Positions 1-5,617 of a stretch of 9,804 bases of DNA are shown here, one piece after another. Positions within the stretch are counted from its first letter, which is position 1, and each line of letters begins with the position of its first letter. The translations under genes were made by a program, and so were the position numbers. Source of the stretch: Actinobacteria bacterium UBA3012 (GTDB lineage Bacteria; Actinomycetota; Actinomycetes; Nanopelagicales; Nanopelagicaceae); NCBI GenBank assembly GCA_002346305.1, contig DDZI01000066.1:1-9804 (forward strand), given 5' to 3'. The notes under the pieces were generated by a model, which was not told the origin of the DNA, made no database searches, and saw nothing but the letters and a program-made list of their open reading frames with translations.

Positions 1-596
1 CACTTTGGAAAGATGGAAAGCCATTGTTCTTCGGTGATGGATATGGCGATCTTTCTGACATCGCACGTTGGTATGTTGGTGGATTGTTGAAGCATGCTCC
101 ATCACTTCTTGCTTTCACCAACCCAACTGTTAACTCTTACCGTCGATTGGTTCCAGGTTATGAAGCACCTGTAAACCTCGTTTACTCAGCACGTAACCGT
201 TCTGCATGTATTCGAATTCCAATCACTGGATCTAATCCAAAGGCAAAGCGAATCGAATTCCGTTGCCCAGATCCATCATCAAATCCATATCTAGCCTTCG
301 CAGCGATGTTGATGGCCGGTCTTGATGGAATCATCAACAAAATCGAGCCACCTGCCCCAGTTGATAAGGATCTCTACGAATTAGAGGGCGAAGAAGCAGC
401 AAATATTCCACAAGTTCCTGGATCACTAGATGCAGTGCTTGATAATCTTGAAAAAGATAATGAGTTCTTAACACGTGGTGGCGTTTTCTCTGAAGATCTA
501 ATCTCTACTTGGATTGAATGGAAGCGCAAGCAAGAAGTCGATTATGTTCGCCTTCGTCCACACCCAGCGGAGTTCGAGCTTTACTACGATCTCTAA
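1..596 (+). CDS. glnA: Glutamine synthetase type I, C-terminal part (5' end outside window)
   Basis: Glutamine synthetase makes glutamine from glutamate, ammonia and ATP in the cytoplasm and is the main ammonium-assimilation enzyme. The frame is open from base 3 (the first visible codons read LWKDGKPLFF), so the N-terminal beta-grasp domain and half of the catalytic domain lie upstream of the window. Visible family blocks are HAPSLLAFTNPTVNSYRRL, PGYEAPVNLVYSARNRSA, the RIP ITG segment, EFRCPD with the S/NPYLAFAAMLMAGLDGI block, and the C-terminal RLRPHPAEFELYYDL. The Tyr of KDLYEL (codon at 375-377) sits at the adenylylation position of GSI-beta enzymes, so control by adenylyltransferase is likely. 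After it the usual Pro-Pro is replaced by EGEE, a small departure. The product ends with TAA directly before a strong terminator. The identification is very safe; only the start is missing. Confidence 0.97.
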   Translation, partial: LWKDGKPLFFGDGYGDLSDIARWYVGGLLKHAPSLLAFTNPTVNSYRRLVPGYEAPVNLVYSARNRSACIRIPITGSNPKAKRIEFRCPDPSSNPYLAFAAMLMAGLDGIINKIEPPAPVDKDLYELEGEEAANIPQVPGSLDAVLDNLEKDNEFLTRGGVFSEDLISTWIEWKRKQEVDYVRLRPHPAEFELYYDL

Positions 597-603
597 AAAA
601 CTT

Positions 604-646
604 AAAAATACCCCCGTTACTAACTTAAGTAGCGGGGGTATTTTTT
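604..646 (+). terminator. Rho-independent terminator of glnA
   Basis: An inverted repeat pairs ATACCCCCGTTACT with AGTAGCGGGGGTAT around the 6-base loop AACTTA, with one G-U wobble. The stem is extended by an A run on the 5' side pairing with the T run on the 3' side. A T tract follows the GC-rich stem. The A/T symmetry means it could also work on the minus strand, but no minus-strand gene ends here. It separates glnA from the helicase gene only 22 bases later. Confidence 0.93.
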
Positions 647-655
647 ATTTTTCAC

Positions 656-661
656 TAAGGT
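656..661 (+). promoter_or_regulatory. Possible -10 box (TAAGGT) for leaderless dinG mRNA, overlapping an SD-like sequence
   Basis: TAAGGT matches TANNNT and lies exactly 6 bases before the GTG start, the same spacing as the TAAGAT box before the amidotransferase gene. It overlaps AAGGTGGA, which can also be read as a Shine-Dalgarno. No -35 is recognisable because the glnA terminator stem occupies that position. The call is therefore tentative. Confidence 0.35.
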
Positions 662-667
662 GGAGCA

Positions 668-2668
668 GTGAGTGCCCAATCTGCAAAAGTTCGTAAAGCC
701 TTAGATGCGGCTGTCGAAGCTATTGGCGGTTCGGCACGTGATGGCCAGATTGAGATGGCTGAAGCGGTAGCAAATGCACTATCTGATCGCCATCATTTAA
801 TTGTTCAAGCAGGCACCGGAACCGGAAAGTCGTTGGCTTATCTTGTGCCGGCTTTAGTTCATGGAAAAAAAGTATTAGTAGCAACTGCAACTCTTGCGTT
901 GCAAAGACAGTTGGTTGAACGTGACCTTCCAAGAGTTGCTCCAGCATTGTCAAAAGTTTTAGGTCGAGACATAAGTTTTGCCATCTATAAAGGCATAGGA
1001 AATTATCTCTGTCTACAGAAGATGAATAGCGGACAAGCCGATCCCGATGGCGAATTTTTGATGGAACTTGGCGCTCTTGAAGGGCAAAGTAAATCATTGC
1101 GAGAGTGGATTAAAGACCCTGATGCAACTGGAGATCGTGATGATGCGCCAGAAGTTGATCGAAAAGTTTGGTTAGCAAACTCAGTATCGGGACGCGAATG
1201 TGTTGGTGCTGACAAATGTGCATTTGGCCAAAGTTGTTTTGCCGTTAAAGCTAAGGAAGCAGCGCAAGTCGCTGACATCGTGGTTACCAACCACACGTTG
1301 CTGGCAATCGAAATAGTTGAGTCCCATCCCATCCTTCCTAACCGTGATGCCGTTGTACTTGATGAAGCTCATGAGTTTCTTGATCGAACCACTCAGGCGA
1401 TCACGGAGGAGTTGTCATCTACTCGAGCATTACGAGCAGCTGGAATGGCTAGAAAATATAAACCTGGTTCAGCAACAGATGCATTTGGCGCAGCAGCAAG
1501 TGATTTAGATGCAGCCATGGGGTATTTTGCGACTGAGTACCGCTCAGACCCCACTAAACAAGGACGACTCGATTCCCTGCCAATTTCACTCTCAGCACCA
1601 ATTAAATACTTACGTGAAACTGCTCAAATAGTAATCAACGAGATCGGCGCAGAAGGTGAAGCCGGATCCCCCGATGAAATTGCAACACGCGCCAGAGCAA
1701 AAGGCGCAGTAAATGAAGTAAACCAAACGTTGTCCAAGTTATTAAAATTAACGCCCGATAGCGTGCTTTGGTTTGAGCCAACTTACAAGACTTTGCAACT
1801 TGCACCGCTTACAGTCGCGACCCTGCTGAGAGATAATCTCTTAAAGAAAACTCCAGTCATCGCTACTTCAGCAACATTAACTTTTGGCAAAAGTTTTGAC
1901 AGTATCGCCAAAAGTATTGGCTTCACAGTTGGAGATGAAAGCGAAATTGAAATCAAAGATAATGAAATAGATCCTGGCAATCTCCAAATGCTTGATGTGG
2001 GTTCGCCTTTTGATTTTGCTAACCAAGGAATGCTCTACCTTCCACGTGGTTTGCCAGAACCTTCCCGAGAAGCAGTCAGTATTGATGCATTTGTGGAACT
2101 AGGTGAATTGATTAAAGCGGCTGGTGGGAGAACATTGGCACTTTTCTCCTCTTGGAGAGCATTGGAAAGTGCGCAAGAGTATTTACATAAAGCGTTACAT
2201 GATTTGCCAATTAAAATCATTGCTCAAAAACGCGCTGATGCAGTTGGACCATTAGTTGAGAAATTCGCCGCAGATGAAACTTCGATTTTGTTGGGAACAA
2301 TTTCACTATGGCAAGGCGTGGATGTGCCAGGTAGATCTTGTATTTTGGTTGCCATTGATCGCATTCCATTCCCCCGCCCTGATGAACCGGTTATGGCAGC
2401 TCGTGCTGCACAGGTAGACAGCACTGGAGGAAGCGGATTTATGCAAGTTTCACTCCCCCGTGCCGCGCTTTTGCTGGCACAAGGAACTGGTCGGTTAATT
2501 CGCGGCGTTGATGATCGTGGTGTTGTCGCAATTCTAGATTCTCGAATTACGACCAAGCGCTATGGCTCAATTTTGTTGAATACGATGCCGCCACTTTGGC
2601 GCACATCTGATGGTGAAGTGGTTCGCGAATCTCTACGCCGATTGGCTCAGGATTTAACTGACTCGTAA
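668..2668 (+). CDS. dinG: DinG/YoaA-family ATP-dependent Fe-S DNA helicase
   Basis: This is a superfamily 2 helicase of the XPD/Rad3-DinG group, which unwinds DNA 5' to 3' and acts in repair of stalled or damaged replication. The 666-residue length fits YoaA/DinG. Motifs in order: Walker A AGTGTGKS (48-55), an ATATLALQRQ segment near 72-81, four cysteines spaced as an iron-sulfur cluster site (C115, C178, C184, C190), VTNHTLL (206-212), DEAH (232-235), ATSATL (399-404), ALFSSW (491-496), WQGVDVPG (548-555), and QGTGRLIR (605-612), the arginine-finger motif VI. The GTG start is chosen because AAGGTGGA lies 4 bases before it as a Shine-Dalgarno-like sequence. The same bases form TAAGGT-6 nt-GTG, so the transcript could instead be leaderless. 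It follows the glnA terminator closely, so it needs readthrough or a promoter near 656. YoaA versus DinG cannot be separated by eye. Confidence 0.93.
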   Translation: MSAQSAKVRKALDAAVEAIGGSARDGQIEMAEAVANALSDRHHLIVQAGTGTGKSLAYLVPALVHGKKVLVATATLALQRQLVERDLPRVAPALSKVLGRDISFAIYKGIGNYLCLQKMNSGQADPDGEFLMELGALEGQSKSLREWIKDPDATGDRDDAPEVDRKVWLANSVSGRECVGADKCAFGQSCFAVKAKEAAQVADIVVTNHTLLAIEIVESHPILPNRDAVVLDEAHEFLDRTTQAITEELSSTRALRAAGMARKYKPGSATDAFGAAASDLDAAMGYFATEYRSDPTKQGRLDSLPISLSAPIKYLRETAQIVINEIGAEGEAGSPDEIATRARAKGAVNEVNQTLSKLLKLTPDSVLWFEPTYKTLQLAPLTVATLLRDNLLKKTPVIATSATLTFGKSFDSIAKSIGFTVGDESEIEIKDNEIDPGNLQMLDVGSPFDFANQGMLYLPRGLPEPSREAVSIDAFVELGELIKAAGGRTLALFSSWRALESAQEYLHKALHDLPIKIIAQKRADAVGPLVEKFAADETSILLGTISLWQGVDVPGRSCILVAIDRIPFPRPDEPVMAARAAQVDSTGGSGFMQVSLPRAALLLAQGTGRLIRGVDDRGVVAILDSRITTKRYGSILLNTMPPLWRTSDGEVVRESLRRLAQDLTDS

Positions 2669-2683
2669 ATGGGCAGCTTTTAG

Positions 2684-2689
2684 TAAGAT
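2684..2689 (+). promoter_or_regulatory. -10 box (TAAGAT) for a leaderless amidotransferase transcript
   Basis: TAAGAT is followed by 6 bases (TCCCAA) and then the ATG at 2696, so transcription would start at or next to the A of the start codon. No Shine-Dalgarno is present in the 27-base gap after the helicase stop, which supports a leaderless mRNA. No convincing -35 is visible. Confidence 0.55.
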
Positions 2690-2695
2690 TCCCAA

Positions 2696-3433
2696 ATGAG
2701 TTCGAATAACAAACTCCCCAAAATTTTGGCAATCCAAAATGGCAAACAAGACCCTCCACACTTAGTAGGTCAGTGGCTTGAAGAAATTGGATTTGAAATC
2801 CAAGTGATCACGGCTTTTAGTGGTGCAGAAGTTCCCGATGTCGTGCCAACCGGAATTTGCGCTGTAATCCCGATGGGCGGCTCAATGAGTGCTACCGATG
2901 ACGAAGTTGCCCCATGGTTACCTGCGGAAAGAGCATTATTAGCCGATGCCATCCAACGAGATATTCCAATATTTGCTATCTGTCTAGGAGCGCAATTATT
3001 AGCGGCCGCAACTGATGGTGAAGTTTCTCGTGCTGAAACTGGTGAAATTGGTTTGCACTCAATAACTTTTAATAAAATTGCCCAACATGACCCAGTATTT
3101 GAATCTGCCACAAAACTATTTCCCGTCCCTGTTACGCAGTGGCATGAAGATCTTGTTTCAAAATTACCAAGTGCGGCAACTGCTCTTGCCTCATCTGAAC
3201 TTTGTCCAAACCAGGTTTATCGAATCGGTGCAAATACTTATGCCGTTCAATTCCACCCTGAAGTTGATGGTGATTTAGTTCATGAGTGGGAAATCCACGC
3301 AGACAACGCTTTCAAGAGTTCTGGACGCTCTGACGTATCCACAGAGATACATGACGCTGAAGAAGCTTTAGTGGCAACTTGGAAACCAGTCCTTCAAAAA
3401 TGGGGCGAGCAAGTTTTAGCGCAGCTGAATTAA
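2696..3433 (+). CDS. Class I (GMP synthase-like) glutamine amidotransferase, substrate unknown
   Basis: A 245-residue free-standing class I glutamine amidotransferase domain, cytoplasmic, expected to hydrolyse a gamma-glutamyl amide or transfer its ammonia. The nucleophile elbow is AICLGAQLLA with Cys96. The other triad members are His187 and Glu189 in QFHPEVD. The IPMGGSMSA segment near 58-66 matches the oxyanion-loop region. The C-terminal 50 residues (helical, HEWEIHADNAF onward) go beyond the minimal domain, as in stand-alone GMP synthase-like amidotransferases (COG0518 type). There is no synthetase domain and no partner gene next to it, so it may act on a small gamma-glutamyl compound; this is inference. 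The start is the ATG fixed by the TAAGAT box 6 bases upstream. The last 18 bases overlap the convergent amidohydrolase gene. Confidence 0.88.
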   Translation: MSSNNKLPKILAIQNGKQDPPHLVGQWLEEIGFEIQVITAFSGAEVPDVVPTGICAVIPMGGSMSATDDEVAPWLPAERALLADAIQRDIPIFAICLGAQLLAAATDGEVSRAETGEIGLHSITFNKIAQHDPVFESATKLFPVPVTQWHEDLVSKLPSAATALASSELCPNQVYRIGANTYAVQFHPEVDGDLVHEWEIHADNAFKSSGRSDVSTEIHDAEEALVATWKPVLQKWGEQVLAQLN

Positions 3434-4210
3434 ATCCACCAAATTTGCTAGTGCTTTCACAACTGTTTCAAATCCATCATGCGGCGCAAGCTCCTCCGTC
3501 AAGAAAGTATCGGCTCGCGTCTCCATCATTACCGAAGTAATTTTTGCCTCTTTCTCATAAACAGATAGAGGAACATAAGTTCCCGAGTATGGCTGGTTTA
3601 TGTAGTTCTCTCCGACAATCGAAAATGCTGATTTTGCTGCCTCAATTAACCATTCGGGAGTATGAAAAGCATCTGCACCGATACATATTGGTGGGCGTAG
3701 TTGGCCATGGTTAATCGCGTTTGGATGCTGATTTACTCGATAAGAATGCACATCAACCATAGTTACTTCTCCCAAAGCGGCGAATCTTTGCGCCACCAAA
3801 TCACTTAATGATTTGGAGTATGGGTGGAAATACGCATCAAGCAATTGTTTTTCCGCTACTGGGTCTGGTTTGCGCAACTGTGTGCCGATTGAGGTCTTTT
3901 GGTAAACCGCACCCATTCCAACCGCATTCATCGCTTCGCGTTCATCTGGGAAACGCTCTGGATCAATTACCAATCGTGAAAATCTATTTATAAATAACCA
4001 AGGTTTTTTTCCGCTGATCTCTGCAGCCTTGAGCGCGATCTCTTTGGTTAAAGTATCGGTCATTTCATCTAATTCGGCTTTTAACTCTTCATCTGTAAGT
4101 AAAATACTGTTACGTACATAATCAGGAATGAAGGTTGCCGAGTGCGGCACATGCAAAATTACTTTTGATTCCGAGTCCCCGCTGATAATTTCAAAATTTT
4201 GCAAAGACAT
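3416..4210 (-). CDS. N-formylglutamate amidohydrolase-family protein
   Basis: This 264-residue cytoplasmic protein belongs to the FGase family (Pfam FGase, HutG-like), zinc-type hydrolases that release glutamate and formate from N-formylglutamate. Seen in order: ILHVPHSATFIP (18-29), NRFSRLVIDPERFPDE (75-90), the PYSKSLSDLV helix (130-139), VDVHSYRVN (152-160) and NQPYSGTYVP (205-214), then an ETRAD segment near 230-234. Length is normal for the family. No hut genes are in view, so a role in histidine breakdown cannot be claimed; nearness to glnA and a glutamine amidotransferase hints at glutamate salvage. The start is uncertain: AAGG touches the ATG at 4210, whereas AAGGA has a normal 5-base gap to the TTG at 4204 (codon 3). 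It lies downstream of a SAM-IV riboswitch on the same strand and may be co-transcribed with it. Its 3' end overlaps the amidotransferase gene by 18 bases. Confidence 0.9.
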   Translation of the reverse strand: MSLQNFEIISGDSESKVILHVPHSATFIPDYVRNSILLTDEELKAELDEMTDTLTKEIALKAAEISGKKPWLFINRFSRLVIDPERFPDEREAMNAVGMGAVYQKTSIGTQLRKPDPVAEKQLLDAYFHPYSKSLSDLVAQRFAALGEVTMVDVHSYRVNQHPNAINHGQLRPPICIGADAFHTPEWLIEAAKSAFSIVGENYINQPYSGTYVPLSVYEKEAKITSVMMETRADTFLTEELAPHDGFETVVKALANLVDLIQLR

Positions 4211-4228
4211 CCTTAAAGCCGGCCAACT

Positions 4229-4285
4229 TCATGTCAACGCCAAAACTGCTGCTGCTGAAATAGCGGTAATTTTTCTGAGTTTCAT
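4229..4285 (-). pseudogene. Signal-peptide-like 18-codon frame, probable remnant of a riboswitch-controlled secreted or lipoprotein gene
   Basis: The frame reads MKLRKITAISAAAVLALT and stops at TGA. A basic n-region (K, R, K) is followed by a hydrophobic alanine-rich core ending in LALT, just where a lipobox cysteine would be expected. A Shine-Dalgarno-like GAAAGGG ends 6 bases before the ATG, a good spacing. No mature protein follows in any frame before the amidohydrolase start at 4210. Its position directly behind a SAM-IV riboswitch suggests a once-larger target such as a substrate-binding lipoprotein, but the family cannot be named. A short leader peptide is the alternative reading. Confidence 0.45.
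4232..4237 (-). promoter_or_regulatory. Possible -35 box (TTGACA) of an internal promoter for the amidohydrolase gene
   Basis: A perfect TTGACA on the minus strand lies 17 bases upstream of AAGGAT (4214-4209), a poor -10 that runs into the ATG. It also lies inside the 18-codon signal-peptide-like frame, so the match may be chance. If real, the gene would not depend on the riboswitch promoter. Confidence 0.25.
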
Positions 4286-4364
4286 TCCATACCCTTTCGG
4301 TTTTCATAACCGCCCGTGTGACGTTTATGGACCGGACCTCGGCGTATTAGAGGGAAGTTGCCTT
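4286..4364 (-). promoter_or_regulatory. Putative expression platform of the SAM-IV riboswitch
   Basis: The 79-base stretch between aptamer and mini-frame has no hairpin followed by a U tract, so termination control is not evident. It contains AGGTCC immediately followed by GGTCC (minus strand, 4339-4329). These are complementary to the 3' strand of aptamer P1 (GGACCT, 4394-4389) and could compete with P1. A small hairpin CGGTT-ATGAA-AACCG (4312-4298) ends directly in front of the GAAAGGG ribosome binding site. Together this points to translational rather than transcriptional control, by inference. Confidence 0.4.
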
Positions 4365-4468
4365 AGTCCGCGCTTGCCATTGCTGGCCAGGTCCTCACCC
4401 GGAGCACCCCACCGCGGTGGAGGGTTGCCGTTCAGCGAGCCGGGGCTTGATGCTGACACTCATGACCT
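4365..4468 (-). ncRNA. SAM-IV riboswitch (S-adenosylmethionine aptamer)
   Basis: Read on the minus strand the RNA begins AGGTCATGAGTGTCAGC, continues with ATCAAGCCCCGGC and CGGCAACCCTCC, then GGGGTGCTCCGGGTGAGGACCT, and ends GGCAAGCGCGGACT. These are the conserved SAM-I/SAM-IV core blocks in order. P1 pairs AGGTC with GACCT. The 3' tail CGCGG can pair with CCGCG in the P3 loop, the pseudoknot that marks SAM-IV rather than SAM-I. The core looks intact, so binding ability is likely. SAM-IV elements normally repress methionine or SAM synthesis or uptake genes; here the next reading frames are an 18-codon signal-peptide-like frame and an N-formylglutamate amidohydrolase-family gene, an unusual target. 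It overlaps no gene. The region is far more GC-rich than its surroundings, as expected for structured RNA. Confidence 0.9.
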
Positions 4469-4482
4469 AGAGGAAAATCTAG
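4467..4482. promoter_or_regulatory. Perfect 16-bp palindrome CTAGA-N6-TCTAG, candidate operator
   Basis: CTAGAGGAAAATCTAG has two perfect 5-base arms around GGAAAA. It covers the whole -10 box and start region of the riboswitch transcript and is centred about 34 bases before the GTG of the uxaA operon, where a -35 element would be. A dimeric regulator bound here could touch both divergent promoters. No regulator gene is in the window, and part of the left arm is also constrained as the aptamer's 5' end. Confidence 0.4.
4476..4481 (-). promoter_or_regulatory. -10 box (TAGATT) of the riboswitch transcript
   Basis: TAGATT on the minus strand lies about 7-8 bases upstream of A4468, the first base of aptamer P1, placing the start point at the edge of the aptamer. 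The -35 position shows nothing close to TTGACA and falls inside the -10 region of the divergent uxaA promoter. Confidence 0.5.
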
Positions 4483-4495
4483 CAGAGAAATTACA

Positions 4496-4501
4496 TAGAA
4501 T
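4496..4501 (+). promoter_or_regulatory. -10 box (TAGAAT) for a leaderless uxaA operon transcript
   Basis: TAGAAT is followed by 7 bases and then a GTG at 4509 in the frame of the SAF-domain subunit. No Shine-Dalgarno precedes either the ATG at 4500 or the GTG at 4509. The ATG at 4500 shares bases with the box itself, which argues for the GTG as the true start. A recognisable -35 is missing. Confidence 0.5.
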
Positions 4502-4508
4502 GCGACCT

Positions 4509-4802
4509 GTGAGTTCACCATCGGGCCAGCGGAAAATTTTATTCCTAAACCCAAAAGACAATATTGCGGTCTGCTTAGCAGATATCAATGTTGGTGAGAA
4601 AATTTCGCAAGATGGCCGTGAAGTCAGCGCAGTTGAGGCTATCCCCCGCGGTCACAAAATTGCTACGGCCGATATTGCTAAAGGTGATGGGATTATCAAA
4701 TATGGCGAACGCATGGGGCATGCAACTAAAAGTATTGCAACCGGTTCGCATGTACATACCCATAATGTTTTGGGCGATCGACTATCAACGGAAAATACAT
4801 GA
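4509..4802 (+). CDS. uxaA: Altronate dehydratase small subunit, SAF domain (UxaA N-terminal type)
   Basis: About 97 residues forming a single SAF domain, equivalent to the N-terminal domain of one-chain UxaA/GarD dehydratases and to the separate small subunit of split members. Landmarks are LNPKDNIAVCLADINVGEKI, the PRGHKIATADI block, KGDGIIKYGERMG and GSHVHTHN near the end, all typical of UxaA. In UxaA-family enzymes this domain works with the large part to dehydrate D-altronate to 2-keto-3-deoxy-D-gluconate. The GTG at 4509 is preferred because a TAGAAT box lies 7 bases before it; the in-frame ATG at 4500 (100 residues) is the alternative. The open frame continues far upstream, but that part is antisense to the riboswitch and the amidohydrolase gene and is not coding. 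The stop overlaps the next start as ATGA, so the three plus-strand genes are translationally coupled. Related substrates (galactarate, sulfolactate) are possible; uxaC nearby favours altronate. Confidence 0.85.
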   Translation: MSSPSGQRKILFLNPKDNIAVCLADINVGEKISQDGREVSAVEAIPRGHKIATADIAKGDGIIKYGERMGHATKSIATGSHVHTHNVLGDRLSTENT

Positions 4803-5617
4803 GCCTTCCTGAGATCTGGGGATTCCAACATGAAGGACGTGGCGTAGGTATTCGCCATCACCAATTGATTTTGCCATCTGTTGTTTGTTCAACTGTAGTT
4901 TCGCGCAGAATTGCACAAGAAGTCGGCGGCATAACTTTTGCACATCAGCATGGTTGCGCAATTATCGGAGTAGATGTTTCCGGAATTGATGACTTTTTTA
5001 TCGCACTCGCCTCCCATCCAAATGTGGGATCTGTGCTTGTCGTTGGATTAGGTTGTGAAACAACTCAAGGAAATGAATTAACTGAGAAAATAACCAAATT
5101 AACAAAATCTACTGAGTATCTGGTGATTCAAGAAAGTGGTGGCGTCGAAGGAACCGTTGCAAACGGAGCCGCCGCAGCTCGTGAGCTCGCTTTAACTTAC
5201 AGCCATTTCCCATACCCACTTGAAGAGTTGGTCGTTGGTATTGAATTATCGCGTGATGTTGAGATTGAACCATTACTAACTGAGTTGACTCACATAGGAA
5301 TTAAATATGTGATCATTAGCGAAGCAGGTGGATCTGCTAAACATTTCTCAATGTTGATGTCTCAGAAAGTACATTTAATAATCTCATTCCCAGATGGAAA
5401 TCAACCACCTTCAGGTTTCCCATTAATTCCAGTTTTAAATGTTGCGAGTAACAGCCAACTTCACCAAGCGATTTCAACTGAATTTGATCTTCAATCCGAT
5501 GCAACAGCAAAAGATATGCTCGATAAAATTATCTCGACTGCCGACCACACAAAAACAATTAGCGAACAAAATCAATCTGGTGAAATCCTGGTTCCAAGAT
5601 TGGTGCGCAGCGTCTAA
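4799..5617 (+). CDS. UxaA-family large-subunit paralogue A, intact N-terminal half, degenerate and shortened C-terminal half
   Basis: A 272-residue homologue of the large part of UxaA. The N-terminal half is well kept: GRGVGIRHHQLILPSVVC (C30), FAHQHGC (H49, H51, C53), HPNVGSVLVVGLGCE (C86) and QESGGVEGTVANG. The C-terminal half is eroded. Where the family has GLECGGSD...ITANP it reads VGIELSRDVEIEP, the TLEEKSLG block is absent, and the GRGTP...KVATNS block is reduced to SFPDGNQPPSGFPLIPVLNVASNS. It is over 100 residues shorter than its neighbour. The frame is undamaged and codon use looks ordinary, so this is not a pseudogene. It is coupled on both sides (ATGA with the SAF gene, TAATG with the next). 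The inference is that it supplies the N-terminal active-site or metal ligands to a complex with the following paralogue. Confidence 0.8.
   Translation: MSLPEIWGFQHEGRGVGIRHHQLILPSVVCSTVVSRRIAQEVGGITFAHQHGCAIIGVDVSGIDDFFIALASHPNVGSVLVVGLGCETTQGNELTEKITKLTKSTEYLVIQESGGVEGTVANGAAAARELALTYSHFPYPLEELVVGIELSRDVEIEPLLTELTHIGIKYVIISEAGGSAKHFSMLMSQKVHLIISFPDGNQPPSGFPLIPVLNVASNSQLHQAISTEFDLQSDATAKDMLDKIISTADHTKTISEQNQSGEILVPRLVRSV

Noticed and set aside
514..696. Short plus-strand frame across the glnA end and the terminator
   Set aside because: It is in a different frame from glnA, runs through the terminator hairpin and overlaps the helicase start; it has no family features.
4191..4307. 38-codon minus-strand frame starting MKTERVWNET and ending FKDVFAKF, overlapping both the signal-peptide-like frame and the amidohydrolase start
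   Set aside because: It lies in a third frame over two better-supported features, has only a weak GGGCGG before its ATG, and no recognisable family. A chance frame is the simpler reading.
4298..4312. Hairpin CGGTT-ATGAA-AACCG as a terminator for the riboswitch
   Set aside because: The stem is only 5 base pairs and is followed by GAAAGGG rather than a U tract; it sits where a ribosome binding site would be.
4365..4468. First considered as a signal recognition particle RNA or a 6C-type small RNA because of its GC-rich structure
   Set aside because: The SRP GGAAGGAAGCAGC-type signature is missing on both strands, while the minus strand matches the SAM-IV core blocks in order.
4128..4499. Long plus-strand open frame upstream of the SAF-domain gene, which would add about 124 residues
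   Set aside because: It is antisense to the 5' end of the amidohydrolase gene and to the whole SAM-IV riboswitch, has low-quality composition, and resembles no UxaA N-terminal extension. The homology begins only near 4530.
4799..5617. Paralogue A as a decaying pseudogene
   Set aside because: The frame is complete, is coupled by overlaps on both sides, and its N-terminal motifs are better kept than those of its neighbour, so selection still appears to act on it.
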